Shown: positions 13,932 through 26,869, counted from the stretch's first letter. The stretch: 64,000 nt of DNA from Paragonimus westermani (GCA_008508345.1 QNGE01000136.1:175968-239967); one strand, 5' to 3'. Program-made: numbers and translations. The notes: generated by a model not told the origin, from the letters alone.

Positions 13932-14230
13932 TCTAATAGTTTCAGTTTATCACCCCGCGGAACCGCGACATATCTCTTACCAACGTCGATGTCTCCAACG
14001 AATTCTATAGGCTTTCCAGATTCAATGTTTATCAGCTGGTTGATTGCTGGATAAAACTCTCCTAAGTGACGTCTCGTTTCCTCCAAAATAGATTCCAAGT
14101 TGGAAGCGATTTTTGCGTTGATGAAAATTCTGGTGCCAGAATTATTTGAATCACCATTTCTATAAACTACAAAGTTTAACCCGTTGCCTTCTTTATCGTG
14201 TTCAGGCTTCATTTTATCGAAAAGTTCCAT
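13932..14230 (-). CDS. Doublecortin-domain protein, first coding exon
   Basis: The exon gives 99 codons plus 2 bases. Starting at Met1 (14228-14230, G at -3 and +4), residues about 20-100 match a doublecortin (DCX) domain: a leading FVVYRNGDSNNSGTRIFIN strand, a helix around LESILEETRRHLGEF, then ESGKPIEFVGDIDVGKRYVAVP and GDKLKLL. These correspond to the conserved VYRNGD, the 'GK.V' turn, 'DG..YVA' and 'FK.L.Y' positions of DCX/DCDC2-type domains, which bind microtubules. The exon ends at a textbook donor (AGA then GTAAGT, donor G at 13931), phase 2; an unspliced read would hit TAA at once. An in-frame TAA lies 21 bases before the ATG, so this is probably the true start. Later exons are not identified. 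Which DCX family member it is cannot be told from one domain. Confidence 0.82.
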
Positions 14231-17200
14231 TTCATCTCAATTACCACAACGTTAACGCAAATTTATTTCATAAATGAGGATGCTTCTTTGGGTCGGATAT
14301 TCAAAAGTTAAAACAAGGCTTTTCAAAATATTCGTACAAATGTATATTTTGGAAAAAATCCACCTGAAGTCAGGTTTCCCACGTACATGAATGGAGTGTT
14401 TGCTCTTCATGCTTTTTTCATTCACGTCAGTTCACTTCATGACACCACTCACATGACACCAAAAGCAAGACTGACCTAGTTGTTGACATGTATAATGTAG
14501 GGACGACTAGTGTTATGACTGCTGATGTGGTTTTCTACGCTGAGCAAGTGACTAAGATTGCGGGAATGGTAAAATTCGGTGACGGTGCTCCTTGTCTTTA
14601 TTACTTCTTTTATTATGGTGGGCCACAGCAGTACAGTATTTTAAGCGTATGCTTTTGCTCTTTTTTGGTTCGATAGTAAAAGGTATCTATCAGAGTACAC
14701 ATATATAAGCTTTCAGATAACTGGTTTTCGTGTAAAATGTGAGAGCTGAATCACATTACCGGGGTTTTCCGTATGTACTTCCAGGAGGGTTTTTGTTGCA
14801 GCCCCTTCGCTGATTTCGATCGTAAGCTGAAGATATTTTTAACTGTAGGCTGAAACGAGTCACGTTCGGCACACATAAGTCACACACGCACAACATTATC
14901 GGAATTCCGGAGAGAACAATCTACCGTGAGTTGTGTACAATAACTGCCTTCTTTGTTGTATGCACTGTGCTAATGTAAGTGGATGGAAGGAAGGTGTAAC
15001 TACTAGGTGGGTGCGTCTTGAGTGGCACAAATAATGTGGTGGTCTTGTGGGCCTCAAGATCTCCCTTGTTCCTCGGTTTAGTATATGCTACATATGGAGG
15101 CGGTTTCATAAATACCGCACGATTTCAGTCTTTCTCGGTAGTTTATCCAACGAATCGCAATTTAGAAAGTGTTGCAGAGGACACAGTTCGTGACCTGACG
15201 GAGGTTTTTCGTGAAGCCCACGAATTTTTGACTATACGAGACATGGTTGTGATATAGTGATGAATCGAAGGGACCTGAGTTTGGTAATACACAAGTGCGA
15301 CCCGGCTGTCACACAGTCTGATTTGGAGAGCATAATAGAGAGACTAGAACCAGTCGGACAGGTTTCATGAACAGACGTTGAAGATAATCTGTTGGTTTTA
15401 TTCTTCAACTCGGAAGGAATGTGGAAGCCGCAGAGACGTTGCGGTAGTGTAATGGCTGATTTCATAGCTGAACACAATAATGGTGTCTATATTTGGGTTT
15501 TGTGTCCTTGCGACAGCTTACAATGCCCAATGTAGATATGACTTCCATAGTCTCCTTCTCATGTTACAAGGCCACGTTAACAAGCTCTCAATGGCTTACG
15601 CCCAAAAGGGGTGTGTGCAATTTTGTGGTCGGTAAGCACTCCATAAAACTGGGTGGCTTATAATAGTGGTTTGCGAGTGCTTAGTTTTTAATCTGCTCAT
15701 GCTGTATGAGGCAGGACACGGCAGAGTGATGTACTCAGTTGAGAAGGATATCTGCATAAGTGAGGGTTTTTATCTGAAAAATGAACTGCTGTGTTACCTG
15801 TTGGAGAAAGGGCTAAGTTTGTGGTCACAACAAAGGCCCTGGTAAATATCTGCGAAACTGCTTACTTTCAATGATTGCCCAACGGTATTCTGCACTACAG
15901 TGACGGAACGAATAAAAGAGTAGAGGTAGATGCTAAGTATACTAAGGGAAACCCTCCGCCGTTACATGACTATTTTAAATAAGTGGTGAATGGGAATGTG
16001 TAATCCGGGATAAAATTCTGGTGAATGGCAAAGATGCCGCAAATAGATTTCGCCGATCTTTGGCTGAACAGAACGATGGTAGTGTAACTGACCATTTGAC
16101 TCTGTACGCACACAAGGTAGCCTCTGGCAATCGGAAAAATAATGTCTCTGTTCTGAAAGTCGAATTCGAAAGTGTGGCTGTGTTACTAAATCCGCCGTTT
16201 GCGTCCAAGCGAATCCACCATGCACACACTCCTGTCACAATAAATGCTCATCGTTAGGCAGATACCTTGTGTGATGCTGCAATAACGACCTAATCAATAC
16301 CAGCGATTTGTTGCAAAACTGCTGGAGGCTATTGCCGAACATTTCGGAAATCTTACAGCAGACGCTCCACTGTGTGGATTAAGTGATATGGGGCACATGG
16401 CCAGCGCAAGCAAAATAAGTAGGTTCATGATATAGTGGGTTGGATTTGGATTTGGCCTTGTTTTGGTTATCTCATACTTGTTCTTGAGATGTCCACGCCT
16501 CACTAGCAGCAGTTCACTGTCCGCCTTCGTTTCAGTTTCACGAACAGCTCATCCATCAGTGAACACCATGAGTGTCACTGCATTCATGTGAAGTTATTAC
16601 CTCCTGCACTGGGAACTGGAAGTCGAGGCGAGCATATCGTTGTGACGCGCGGTTGCTAAACAAATGATTAGTAGATAAATGAATGAGAAATCAACCATAA
16701 TGAACACATATGTGTCTGAGAGACGCATGCTTATCATACTTACCTTGCTCGTTGCCTAATTTTTCCACAACTTTTGTGGCAGCATTTGCCTGTTTTGAGG
16801 GATTGACGACTGTTATGCTTTTCAGAACACCAGCAACCATGCTCCCTATCTCCGTCTATGCCCATCTCGTTAACCCTCCTTCTCACGCTCGAAGTTTTCT
16901 TGGCAGATATTGCGAGCTTTCCTTGCACCGAAAAACATCTGTGACTGGTAAATGTACTTGTTGATGGACCATTGGTGTGTGGTTGACTGAATTTTCCAGA
17001 AAGCGTGAATTATGCCTTTTTGCCGTAGGAAATAATTCCATCTCAATGTCTCAAAGCTTGTCACCAGAAAACGCTGAAAATTGCTGTAATTTGATGAAGA
17101 GATAGCTGAATTCTTCAATTTGGATGAGTGCTAGGGTGAGAAAAGAAGTAATAATGAACGTACATATTATAGGTAAGGAGCGATTTTTCTTTAACCGTTG

Positions 17201-17819
17201 CATAGGAAAGTTCGCAGAAAGGTGTCGATGGCTGTCATGAATATGTAGTCGTATAATCATCAAAACATTTAGCTGGAAACGAAATATATTCAGCAGCACC
17301 GCACGCGAGTGGCTATAAATTAGCGTGATGATTTCCACTCACAGTGTCGACGTTAGTCAGTGTAGTCTGTTTGATCTGCTTATTGCCCAAATAATCGAGC
17401 GTGAAGTGGATTGTCAGTGTTGTTCCAAACTTTCCCAAGTCTATGCAGTTAATCGAGCACCCAGTAAGTGACACCTCACACAGTTCACAGAAAGCAAAAC
17501 AGTTGAGCAGCGAGAGGAGCGGTCATTGGTTTGAGGCCGTTCATGTTGACATGCTGATGTCTACGCTCCAAAGTCAACCTACGTGCAACTCATTCGGCAC
17601 CCCATGACCCACGGCTTTCGCCCCTACGTATCTTGTATTTGATACACCGGTAGGCCATTTACCACATAACCTCGGTAGTACCCATGCTAACGTCAGCATA
17701 TATCAATCGTCTATTGCTTGACTTTGTGCTTGAAATATGCACGTGCAAAACACTGTAACCATTTACGTACTTATCCAACCAACTCCGTCACATGAACGAA
17801 GGGAAACTCGCACTTTGTT
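14231..17819. other. Unassigned stretch with some coding-like blocks
   Basis: Apart from the block described at 16003-16418, no gene is recognised. Plus-strand open frames around 15018-15257 and 15260-15370 have a protein-like composition (one contains a helix-like SDLESIIERLEPVGQ segment) but carry stops between them and match no family I know. This may be an old, unnamed transposon or part of a host gene. Confidence 0.3.
16003..16418 (+). other. Unidentified coding-like blocks, possible exon pair
   Basis: The first block (16003-16255) is open for about 84 codons and contains IRDKILVNGKDAANRF. The second block (16304-16418) is preceded by CAG and followed by a good donor (A then GTAGGT). 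It encodes a helix-like segment beginning RFVAKLLEAIAEHFGN and later DAPLCGLSDMGHM. No good donor ends the first block, so they may not be spliced together. No family is recognised. A decayed mobile element is as likely as a host exon. Confidence 0.2.
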
Positions 17820-19553
17820 GCAAGCAGAGATGCATGAAACTAACGCAGCTGGTGACAGCGAGAAATCCCATGAGGGGTTCTGCTATAAAAGTTATTGCTC
17901 TCGAAGAAAAAAATGGTTGTTGATGACCCTATTGCAATATGGGAATTCTTCAACTGATATTTTGCTGTTTCGTTTAGTGTAGAAAGCACTTTATTACCCG
18001 CTAATATTTTTCGGAAACAGACAGGGTTCTGAATAATGTTTTGATGGATGTTCGAAGTGTTCGTTCACATTTAGCTGCCATCAAACACCCAATCTATCTT
18101 CGACCAGATGGTATCCCACCAATGGTCATCAAGCAAGGGGGTGAGGGTATATCCATCCTCTTAATCAATTTGTTCAACCGATCATTTTATCCAGTATCTT
18201 CTTCTCTCAATGGGAAAAGTCAATAATTATGCCTCACAACAAGAGTAGCTCAAGGCAGGAAGTTGGTAACTATTGTTCCATCGAACACAGCAATCTGTTC
18301 GAGAGTGTTTGAGAGGATAATAAAGATGCATATAATCACGCTCTCACTTTCACAAAGCCTCGAAAACCTTTCGCAACACGGCTTTCTTAGTAAGCGCCTC
18401 TGTATGACATGTCAGCTGGAATTATTAAACCACAAATCGATGTCAGCCGACGCAAGAAATGCTGTAATTATCATGTTTTAGATATGCGAAAGGCTCTTGA
18501 TCGTGTGCCTTGTGAGCGCCTCTTGACCAAGATAGCATCTTGTGGCATACAAGATCCCTTGTATAGCACTCAAGGGGTCAAAACAGGAGAGCTCTGCTCA
18601 GTACCGCAACCAGTGACTAGTGAAGTGAAGCAAGGAAACGTTCTGGGACTGCTGCTTTTTCTAGTGTACATAAATGACGTGTGCAATATTCGTAAGCATG
18701 AAAAGCCCCTTCTGTCTGCGGTCGATATCAAAATCGTTTACACATTCCGCCAGCCCAGGGACATCCTTCTCTGTCCACAAACTATACCATAAGATCTAGT
18801 GTTTTGCAACGGTGGTACAACACATGGCTGATGAAATTCTCTGCGAACAACTCCAACATAGTCCCTTATGGTTACAAATTACCCAATGGTTCCTTCTCAC
18901 TAGACAGTTAAAATATTGATACCGCCACTTCCGTCGCAGATACAAGAATACGATATTTAGACTTCTTAATTTTACTTCGAACAAGTGTTTTCAGGTGACA
19001 AAAAAACTAAAAGAACGACAGGCTATATCAAAGAGACATTCAGTCTACCGGCTGCGAAGCTGACGCCTTACAAAGGTGTTTCCGGTCTCAACTTGGGTAT
19101 TGAACATTCATTTACTACCATGCACGCAAGTCTTACAGGTTTATGTTAGAAAACCGTCAACGATCACTCACCAAAAGATTGGTAGGATATTACTCCTCAT
19201 TCACCTGTGTTCAACACTGTCAAAAACTTTATACTGATCCGATTTGGTGGCATAAACTAAGGATGAACCTGACACATTTGGGCGCCACCACCACAGCGTT
19301 TGCCGCCCAATTGCAACAAAACTTCCCATATGGTCCAAGAAATAAAGGCTCCACTTTGCCAACCCTGCTGCCTCGGAAAAAGATACGCGCAAACTTTTTC
19401 ATCGCCAAGTATTCCTATGTTTGGGATAAACTTCCGAATAATGTCAGAACTAGTAGCAACATTCGGCGTGTTAAAGAGGATTTGGAAAGCTATCTTACAC
19501 TATCGAACATAATGTCTGTCTTCGAACTGTGTACCCTCTTATGGCCTTTTTGA
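17820..19553 (+). pseudogene. CR1-like non-LTR retrotransposon, decayed reverse transcriptase
   Basis: In element order, over several frames: a pre-RT linker (about 17830-18030); an N-terminal RT block with PDGIPPMVIKQGGEGI (18100-18155); RVFERIIK and the SQHGFLSKRLCMTCQLELL block (18300-18430); LDMRKALDRVPCERLLTKIAS (18478-18540); a GNVLGLLLFLVYINDV block (18630-18690); and the catalytic box, read as LSAVDIKIVYTF where F-A-D-D is expected. After a frame break come the thumb and C-terminal parts (RSLTKRLVGY at 19155, LYTDPIWWHKLRMNLT at 19230, NFFIAKYSYVWDKLP at 19395, YLTLSNIM at 19495). The order and wording match CR1/Perere-like elements of flatworms. Loss of a catalytic Asp and at least three frame changes mean it is dead. 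No 5' endonuclease was recognised. Confidence 0.85.
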
Positions 19554-20360
19554 GTGTGACCCAGAAAATCTTAGCTGTCAGCTACGTACAACGCAGGTAA
19601 CACTCTGCGTAACTGTGCTCGGAAACAGATTGCTTGAAACGGTTCGTTTTATCATTTGGTATTTGGTCTACTGCATACTCACCGAACAGTTCGCAACTTC
19701 ATTGTTTTATCGACATGTGTTCATTCACGTGCACGCTTTACTCAGATTGCTGGAAGATATCAAATTGGCGCTCATTAGTAAATCTAGCAGAATGACATGT
19801 GAGCTATAATTAGAACACGCACAGTTCATGGGGCCTTCCAAATCGACGGGTCAATATGCCGGTTTCCTGAGTAAATCCTGAGTAAGCCGCGGGGAACCAC
19901 AACAGCTAGTTGATAAAGCTACATATTGCAACAGCCAGAGCAGGAACAAAAATATCGCATTAAGTATTTGTCAAAAACTATCGCAAAAACATTACTCGTC
20001 TCGGTAAATATGATCACCACCACAGTTTCTCATTTATTGTGTGAGAATGCGTTCTTTCTTCTGATCTCATAAATATCCGTTTTGCGAGGAATTTTCCCGC
20101 GACGGATAGATGCAAGAAACCCCTCTCGGCCAAACAATTCACAAGATTTCCAGCTCTTCGACAGTTCCCAGCAATCATTGAAGCCCTGCGCTGGAGTGTG
20201 TCCAATCGTTTCCTGGATTTCAAAATTTTCGATCCTGCCTCATCAGAGCCCACTTATTTCAGCACTATTCTTATGCTAGTTATATAAGGTGATGACGCAA
20301 CACTGAAAATGCAGTTGGAAGTCCTCCTTCAGAATGACCTTGAAGTATTTAGAAAAAGGG
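19554..20360. other. No recognised gene
   Basis: Past the end of the CR1-like coding remnant I see only short open frames. The first part could be the CR1 3' untranslated region. Nothing else is supported. Confidence 0.35.
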
Positions 20361-20645
20361 AACGCGCAACCGAAACCAGCAAGCGCGCACGAATTGAATT
20401 TGAGTTGTTTAGCGGGGCGTGCTGCCGTGTTGTCGGTACCGTTTTGGTTTGCGTTTGTGTAAGTCGTGTGCATGACTTTCTGAGCCTTCGGCTCATGTTT
20501 GTTCGTATTGTTTCTCTTTTCAGAACTGCAGTTCGAACCCCTAATTCGGAGGAACGCTGTCCCCTGGTGCGTCCACGTTGCCCGAAGGTTGGTCCGCGAA
20601 GTCACGGGCATTCGAAGTAGAGTCGACTGGCGCGCATGGTACAAA
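20361..20645 (+). repeat. 285-bp interspersed repeat, copy 1
   Basis: This copy matches the reverse complement of 21195-21476 over its full length with scattered substitutions, starting at AACGCGCAACC and ending just after GTAGAGTCG. It contains a pyrimidine tract followed by AG (TTTCTCTTTTCAG near 20510-20522) and a B-box-like GTTCGAACCCC (about 20531). I cannot name the family. Confidence 0.75.
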
Positions 20646-21194
20646 CATGAATCTACACATAACCTTGAAAAACGTATATCAATGTTATCTCACATTTTTT
20701 GTACTGAATCTGCGGAGCAGGCGAACTATCTATTTTTCTGCTGCGTGCGTCCAGCTTTTGTGAGTTGCAATCATCTATTTTGGTCGCGCTCTTTCTGGTA
20801 GCAGGTTCACTGTTTGAGCCACGGCTTAATTATTCGTTGTTTTGTATCGCCTTCAATTATATGCAATGATCTCGCATAACCCAGATTGCTTCTCATACAT
20901 GCGTTGAGAAATATGCAGTATTATTACTATAACTTCCAAAATCGTCGGAACCCAAAAACCCCCAATGTACGATAAAACGTTGAACTCTTGTAAATACTCT
21001 TTCATTTTAAATGGGATGTAGCATAAGACCGACGTTCTCCAATATGGGCCGAGAGAGTGTATATCGACGCATACCTCATCAAATTTGAAAATAATATATA
21101 ACTATTGAGCATCGTAGGACGGTTGAATATCAATCAAACGTGAAAAGCAACGTTAACGAAACACTTCTATATATCGCGACAACACCAATCGGGG

Positions 21195-21476
21195 TGTAAC
21201 GTGCAGGTCAGCCGACTCTACTTCGAATGCCCGTGACTTCGCGGACCAACCTTCGGGCAACGTGGACGCACCAGGGGACAGCGTTCTTCCGAAGTAGGGG
21301 TTCGAACAGCAGTTCTGAAAAGAGAAACAATACGGACAAACATGAGCCGAAGGCCTAGTAATCCATGCACACGACTTACACAAACGTAAGTTAAAACGCA
21401 CTGACAACACAACGGCATGCTCCGTTAAACAACTCAAACTAAACTCGTGCGCGCTCGCTGGTTTTGGTTGCGCGTT
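21195..21476 (-). repeat. 285-bp interspersed repeat, copy 2, inverted
   Basis: This copy is the inverted partner of 20361-20645, with about 550 bp between them. The best-kept part covers the last ~120 bp of the unit (21212-21330). Because both copies stop at about the same points, they look like two independent insertions of one element, or the two arms of a larger fold-back element. Confidence 0.75.
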
Positions 21477-23439
21477 ACAGGGGGTATTTTCGACCCCGGC
21501 GCCAGGTGAGGAACAAAACAAGTAGAGGTCAGTTAAGGCAAACCTTTCCAGACACGTAGCCACTTCTTTCAAGAAAGTCAGCGATTTCCGAATCCTTGAG
21601 CGATACCACTGAAATATCGTCAAATGGTTGTGGACTTCTCACGTTTCCACCGTGTGCACCCTGTTTTCATTTTGCCCTTGATCGCCTAGTCATTACGCGA
21701 CTGTTGCACTTCGTCGTATTCACGTGAGCCGCTAATTTCAGGGCTTGTGTATTTGATGAATGCAACCTCGAGGTCTTGGTTTTCTTTCACGTAGCTTACA
21801 ATAGTTTTTTCTGCTTTAGCAATTTATTGACCACAAACCCATCCTTACAACAGTTTTAATTCTTAGATCCGGAGCGGGTGGTCAGCGGGCTCGAAGTCAT
21901 TAGACGCTCGGTACATCACAGACTTCATTTTTCTAGATACAGTCTCTCGATAGGCGTTGCAAGTAGACTAGGCGTAGTTCAAAGAAATACTAGATGTTAG
22001 GCATTAAGAACTATTGCTCCGTAAAACTCTGCTCAAGCACCGATATGTTATTGAGAATACAAGGTGTAAAGAAAAAGAGTTACAGGAAGCATTTCCAGTT
22101 ATGACGAGTGGGCGAGCGTCATCGAATAACAAGACGAGGGAGCCCCATTCACTTCTCTGGAATGTTTGCTCGCTTGGTTAAATTACCTTTGTTACCATTC
22201 AGCGTTAACCTAGTGAAAAATAACCTATTTTGCGGTTATCCATTTCCGCTCAAATTCCATCATCATGAAGCTTTGACAGGCTACGCAAAAATGTGCAATG
22301 AACACACGATTCAGCATCCGCCATGATTGACGCATGGATAGCACTCAGGCACAAATTCATCATATGGTAACACAAGCAATATGACGCACCAGACAGCATG
22401 AAACTGCATTAAGCATGCAAGCACAGTCTGTAACCACTCCCACAAGACAACAAATATCGTGATCGTACCAAATCCTCAGTGCAGGCCTTATAGGTGGAAC
22501 AAATTCTACTAACTGACCGCTGCCTCCATCCGATGCTCCGAGACCACTACATATCGCGTTCAATTAAACCACTTAAATTGTAAAACACAACATCATAACT
22601 GTGATCATGCAAGGATCGTAGCCATGGGGTTCGTGCATACCTACCCGGGAACCCCTATGTTTTTCTACTGCAGAGTATCTTATTTTGGGCTCCTCATACT
22701 TTTTCTAGCACTCTTTCGGTAGAAGCAGCACTACAGTTCACGTGACTGGAGTCACTTAATGACTCCCAGCTGCAGTAGTGGCGAACGATGATTGACCTAT
22801 TCACAATCTCGGTTTCTCAAGGATCGGAAACTACTCGAATGTAACCAGTCTGGTGGATTCTACACTTCCACGGATGCCGACCGCACAAGACATGCTACAC
22901 GGTCAAAGATTTTAACATGTCTGTGTATCTGAGTTAAGACGGACGTTAACATATTGCCCTATTCTACCGATCAAACAATTTGCACCCTAATGATTCAGCT
23001 GTGGAACTGGCAACATTCAGCTCATCCCACCGGTTTTACTTGACACAGTTACCGATTTGTTTGGTTTCATGCGTAACAGCATTCGATTTGATAACCTCCT
23101 GAATGCCCAGAAAGAGTTCCACCACGGCAACTTCTTGTTATCAGTAAGCTATTTAGCGAAGAACTACAGAGAACTGATCCTAGGGTATTTGTGGACATGT
23201 TTACGGATGCGCGTTTTACAGGAATCCGTTAAGCACCAAATGCCGTCCAGGCGGTCTCCATAGAGTGACCACTAACCGATCGACAGAGTAGCCGCAAGCT
23301 TATGCAGCTGGAATTCAAAGGTTGTGGCCGAACCGTCTTCGAACAGCGTGTAAACAAATGCCGGTTGCCGGATTTGAAGCCAGAACTGATCAAAGGCTCC
23401 ACGGCACTACCCAGTAACCAATTAGATGTGTAAACAAGC
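21477..23439. other. No recognised gene
   Basis: Only short frames are present. Gag-like sequence of the following Pao/BEL element could begin within 23050-23440, but I cannot show it. Confidence 0.3.
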
Positions 23440-25169
23440 ATCTACGTGCCTCAGCTGCGGCAGCTGGCATTACAGACAGGGCCTAATTTGGACATCTCTC
23501 ACAAAAGCAATCCACGTAAGTTAATTCATAGGTTCTTTTGGTGGGTCAAACTGAAGAACAAAAATGCGTCCTATGTGATGAAATTCAACGAAGCGATTAC
23601 AGCGATCCAAACACCATTAAAATACTCAGTGTTCTGATACGCCGCAAAATTCAAGAGTTACTTAGAGAGATGTATAATAAAGACACAGTGACATCAGACA
23701 TATTCCATTTTGGCGACCGCTCAACACCGCAAGTACTTCGGGTGCTTTCAGCTGGATTACGCTGATCTGTTTTCTTCGCAGTACATCAACACAGAGAGAG
23801 AGAGCAAAAGTTGTATTGGGGTTGTTGAGCGCAACCACATCCACTCTTGCGAACCACTTCGTAGGAAACCGACACACACCACGTTCACTACCCCGTATTT
23901 CCACGTTAAAGTAGGCATCTGATGTATCACTATCCTTGGCAGATTAAGTGATTTTAGTGCTGAGGAGGTGGGAACAGTCGTCATCCAGCTACAAGTAGGA
24001 TTTTTCAGTGGCCATGACACGCCTCGGTCACCAAATGTTCAACATTTGACCCCACTTCAAAATATGTCAGTATTTCTGGTCGGCGTGAAAAGGAAGCCTA
24101 TACAGCACATAGTCCAATCATCCGCCTTTTGAAGTACGTGCTGACTTTTCTGTAACCACAATAAGTTCCCTCCTTGGCCACTGTCAAGTGGGCAGAGATG
24201 TTCTCATAGAATGTGAGCACTGTCATCTGACGATCGTTCACAAAGGCAGAGACCAGCTGATGCCGCCAAGTAATGTAAGATTGCGTTGTGGCTGTTTTCT
24301 TCGAAAGTCCTGCAGGACAAAACCGGAGGCCGCATTTGAAAATACGTTTGAGTGCACAAGTTTTCTACCCGTGGAGAGCGCGGGTTCTGTTCAGGCCGCT
24401 CATGTCAACTGAGTGTTTGAGTGTGAAGGTTTACTGATACCGTGCAGAAAAAACTAAGCGGGGTCATCACCTCTCCTGGTTGGAGACAAATTTTGTTGAA
24501 ACAGTGGAAGGCCGCTGTATTGACCTGCAGAGTATTTGCTCGCTAAATTACACTTTATTAGGGCTTACCGTGTACACTCGAGCAATCACGTAGTGTTATG
24601 AGCGAAGTATCGTCGAACTGAACGTAGACAAAGGAAGATAGCCCAATTCAAAAATGATCTCAAGACGAGTTCTGTAGTACAGTTTGGTCAGTAAATAACG
24701 TTTAAAATGTAGAGCTGAATACCCGAACCGTCGTAATCAAACTGTAGGACGGAGTATTCGTCTGGGAACACTGTGCAACATATGAGGAAAGACGCGCCCG
24801 AGTCATCCAGTCTTTCTTGTCCGAGACGGTTCAAAAGTCCGTCAGATCGGTTGGGTCCTGTGCCCCCGAAGCAGGCCGTCGAGACATGCCTCCCCCCAGT
24901 CACAGGTGTGCTCATAAGTTGGCACAACCTGCGAAGACTTGCATGTTGCTTTCTTTCTCTCAGGTCGTAACAACGAATCCCTGAGTGTAGGTCGTAATCA
25001 TGTGATGGTGTGGACGGCCGTGGTTGGCGTCACCATGGCCTACTAAACCACAAGCTCACGCAGTAGGTGGTTTATCAATATGGTACTCATCGTGGTGCCT
25101 GCAGTATGGCTAGTGCAGTTGAGGGGATCACTCAGTTGGGCGTGGTATCGTTGAAAACTAAGTCGGTGC

Positions 25170-25540
25170 ATGGTTCAGCGTCAACTAATTCATCCTTTGA
25201 CCTTGGCTCAGACACTACTTTAGTCAAGGAGGAGCTGCTAAAGCGTATCGGCATTGCAGGCGCTCAGTTCACTCTGTCAGTCACAATTGTGAACAGGTCA
25301 ACCACCACCTGATGCAACAAGGTCCTCTTCACAATTGTTTCTTTGAATGGACAAGAGAAGTTTGACATAAACGGCGCTTATTCAGTGTTTAATCTACTTA
25401 GATGGGCTGTCCAGTTGATAAAAGAGGAAGCCAAAAGTTGGTCTCACCCGATGGATCTCCCGTTCGATGATGTTCACAATCCAGAAATGACCATCCATAT
25501 CGCCGTGACGTGCCCGGGGTTAATTCGGCCATGTGTCAGA
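25170..25540 (+). pseudogene. Pao/BEL aspartic protease region
   Basis: Residues read SFDLGSDTTLVKEELLKRIG (25194-25253), the flap-side strand and helix of a retropepsin; Pao/BEL elements normally have D-S-G-S at this site. A frame break follows, then SLNGQEKFDINGAYSVFNL (25345-25400) and MDLPFDDVHNPEMTIHIA (25450-25503), which are typical of the Pao/BEL protease-to-RT linker. A stop at 25311 and another near 25544 break the frame. Confidence 0.78.
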
Positions 25541-25859
25541 AACTGAAGAGCTAGGTGAACCTAGCAGCCAGAATGTCACTCAGATGGGTTCTTAGTCGCC
25601 CCTCACAAAGAATGTCGCGAAAGATTGCGTCGGTCGGGTGCGTCTGCCATGACGGAACTAATTCGACTGATATGGTGACTAGGCAGTCCCATAAAGGGTT
25701 CGGCGACAACATGAAATCCAGGCCGCACATGTCATGAAAAGGGATCGCAGTCTTATCGATGGCGCGTAATTAAGTGAAGCTAGTCGACGGTCGCTACGAC
25801 GTTCCTCCTCCATGGCGTAACTAGACGGAGGTTGGGGGCAATAGTTATGCATCAGCGTC

Positions 25860-26460
25860 AGGAAGATAATTATACCCGAGCAAAAGATTTTTACGGGGCT
25901 AAAACTTCTGTTCGCATCACGTTGCGGTCATTAGCAATGGGAATGACAAAGGCTAATTAAGAAAGTAGCCTGAATAGTAGCTTCAGCCGGGTTATTATAG
26001 ACGGTGGTATCTACCACCCCGCTTTGATTGCGTGGCAAGGTTCCAAGGTCACTCACTGAACGATGCTATTTGCCAGGCGCGGGACATGATCGCTAAACCA
26101 GCAGATGTTTCTGAGGATTCGTACAGGATTGGATACCGTTGCATAAGATATTACTGAGACATTCTTGTCTGTGAGAATAAACCAGAAAGATTGAGGAGCC
26201 TTCCGCTTTCTTCGGTGGTTGGTCAGAACTTTGGACGTGCAATCTACGGAGAGTCAGATGAGCGCATCCGTTCGAAGTTGAGTCACCCAGTTCCGCGCTA
26301 ACTTCGTACTATAGCAAATAACCGACGATTACGATTACTTTTCCGACAACGTGATGAAACAAGCGGTGAAAGATGATTTCTGCGTCTGTGATTGCCTCAT
26401 GTTCCTGCGAGAATTTTCTGTCACCAAGCGGTTCGTGAGACATGTTTTTGGTCTGCTCCT
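25860..26460 (+). pseudogene. Pao/BEL reverse transcriptase, decayed
   Basis: Successive frames show EDNYTRAKDFYGAKTSVRIT (25862-25921), a VIIDGGIYHP segment, ITETFLSVRINQKD (the 'IEGMF.QV.V...D' palm block) with FRFLRWL, and the catalytic block at 26373-26399, read as DDFCVCDCL where DDFYVDDCL is expected. The second catalytic Asp pair is thus half lost. In-frame stops occur about every 30-50 codons. Confidence 0.78.
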
Positions 26461-26596
26461 AGAAGTGGATCTCAAACAGCGAAAAAGCACTGACACCATC
26501 CCTTAACGTGTGCCGATACTAACTGTGACGTTCGGGCTAAACCATTACTGCTTGGACGTATTCCGGGTGTTCAGTGGGTTGCAGAAACCGGTTGTT

Positions 26597-26635
26597 TTGT
26601 GATTGGTTTCTTCTTATGACATAAACCAATCACAA
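26597..26635. repeat. Perfect 13-bp hairpin inside Pao/BEL pol
   Basis: The arms TTGTGATTGGTTT (26597-26609) and AAACCAATCACAA (26623-26635) are exact complements around a 13-nt loop. It falls in the retrotransposon's connection domain, where no structured element is expected. Confidence 0.7.
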
Positions 26636-26869
26636 GAAGACGCCTGTTATCATGCCCGGCCACTTTTTCTTCTCGTTATGGTCACTGTCTGTAAAACCCT
26701 CCCCGTGAGCACGGTCCCAAGAAGGCTCCATTTGCGACCAACCCGTTCATGCCAATAACAACGAAAGTGGAAACATCGACACAGCAACCTGCGCAGTCTA
26801 GGCGATCAGCATGGTCTCAGCTGCATTCAATCTGGTAAAACTGTTGATCCGGAGAGCGCGTAACAGAAC

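Noticed and set aside
20014..20253. 79-codon minus-strand frame resembling an RT C terminus
   Set aside because: The resemblance is limited to a short basic helix, with no second block to support it.
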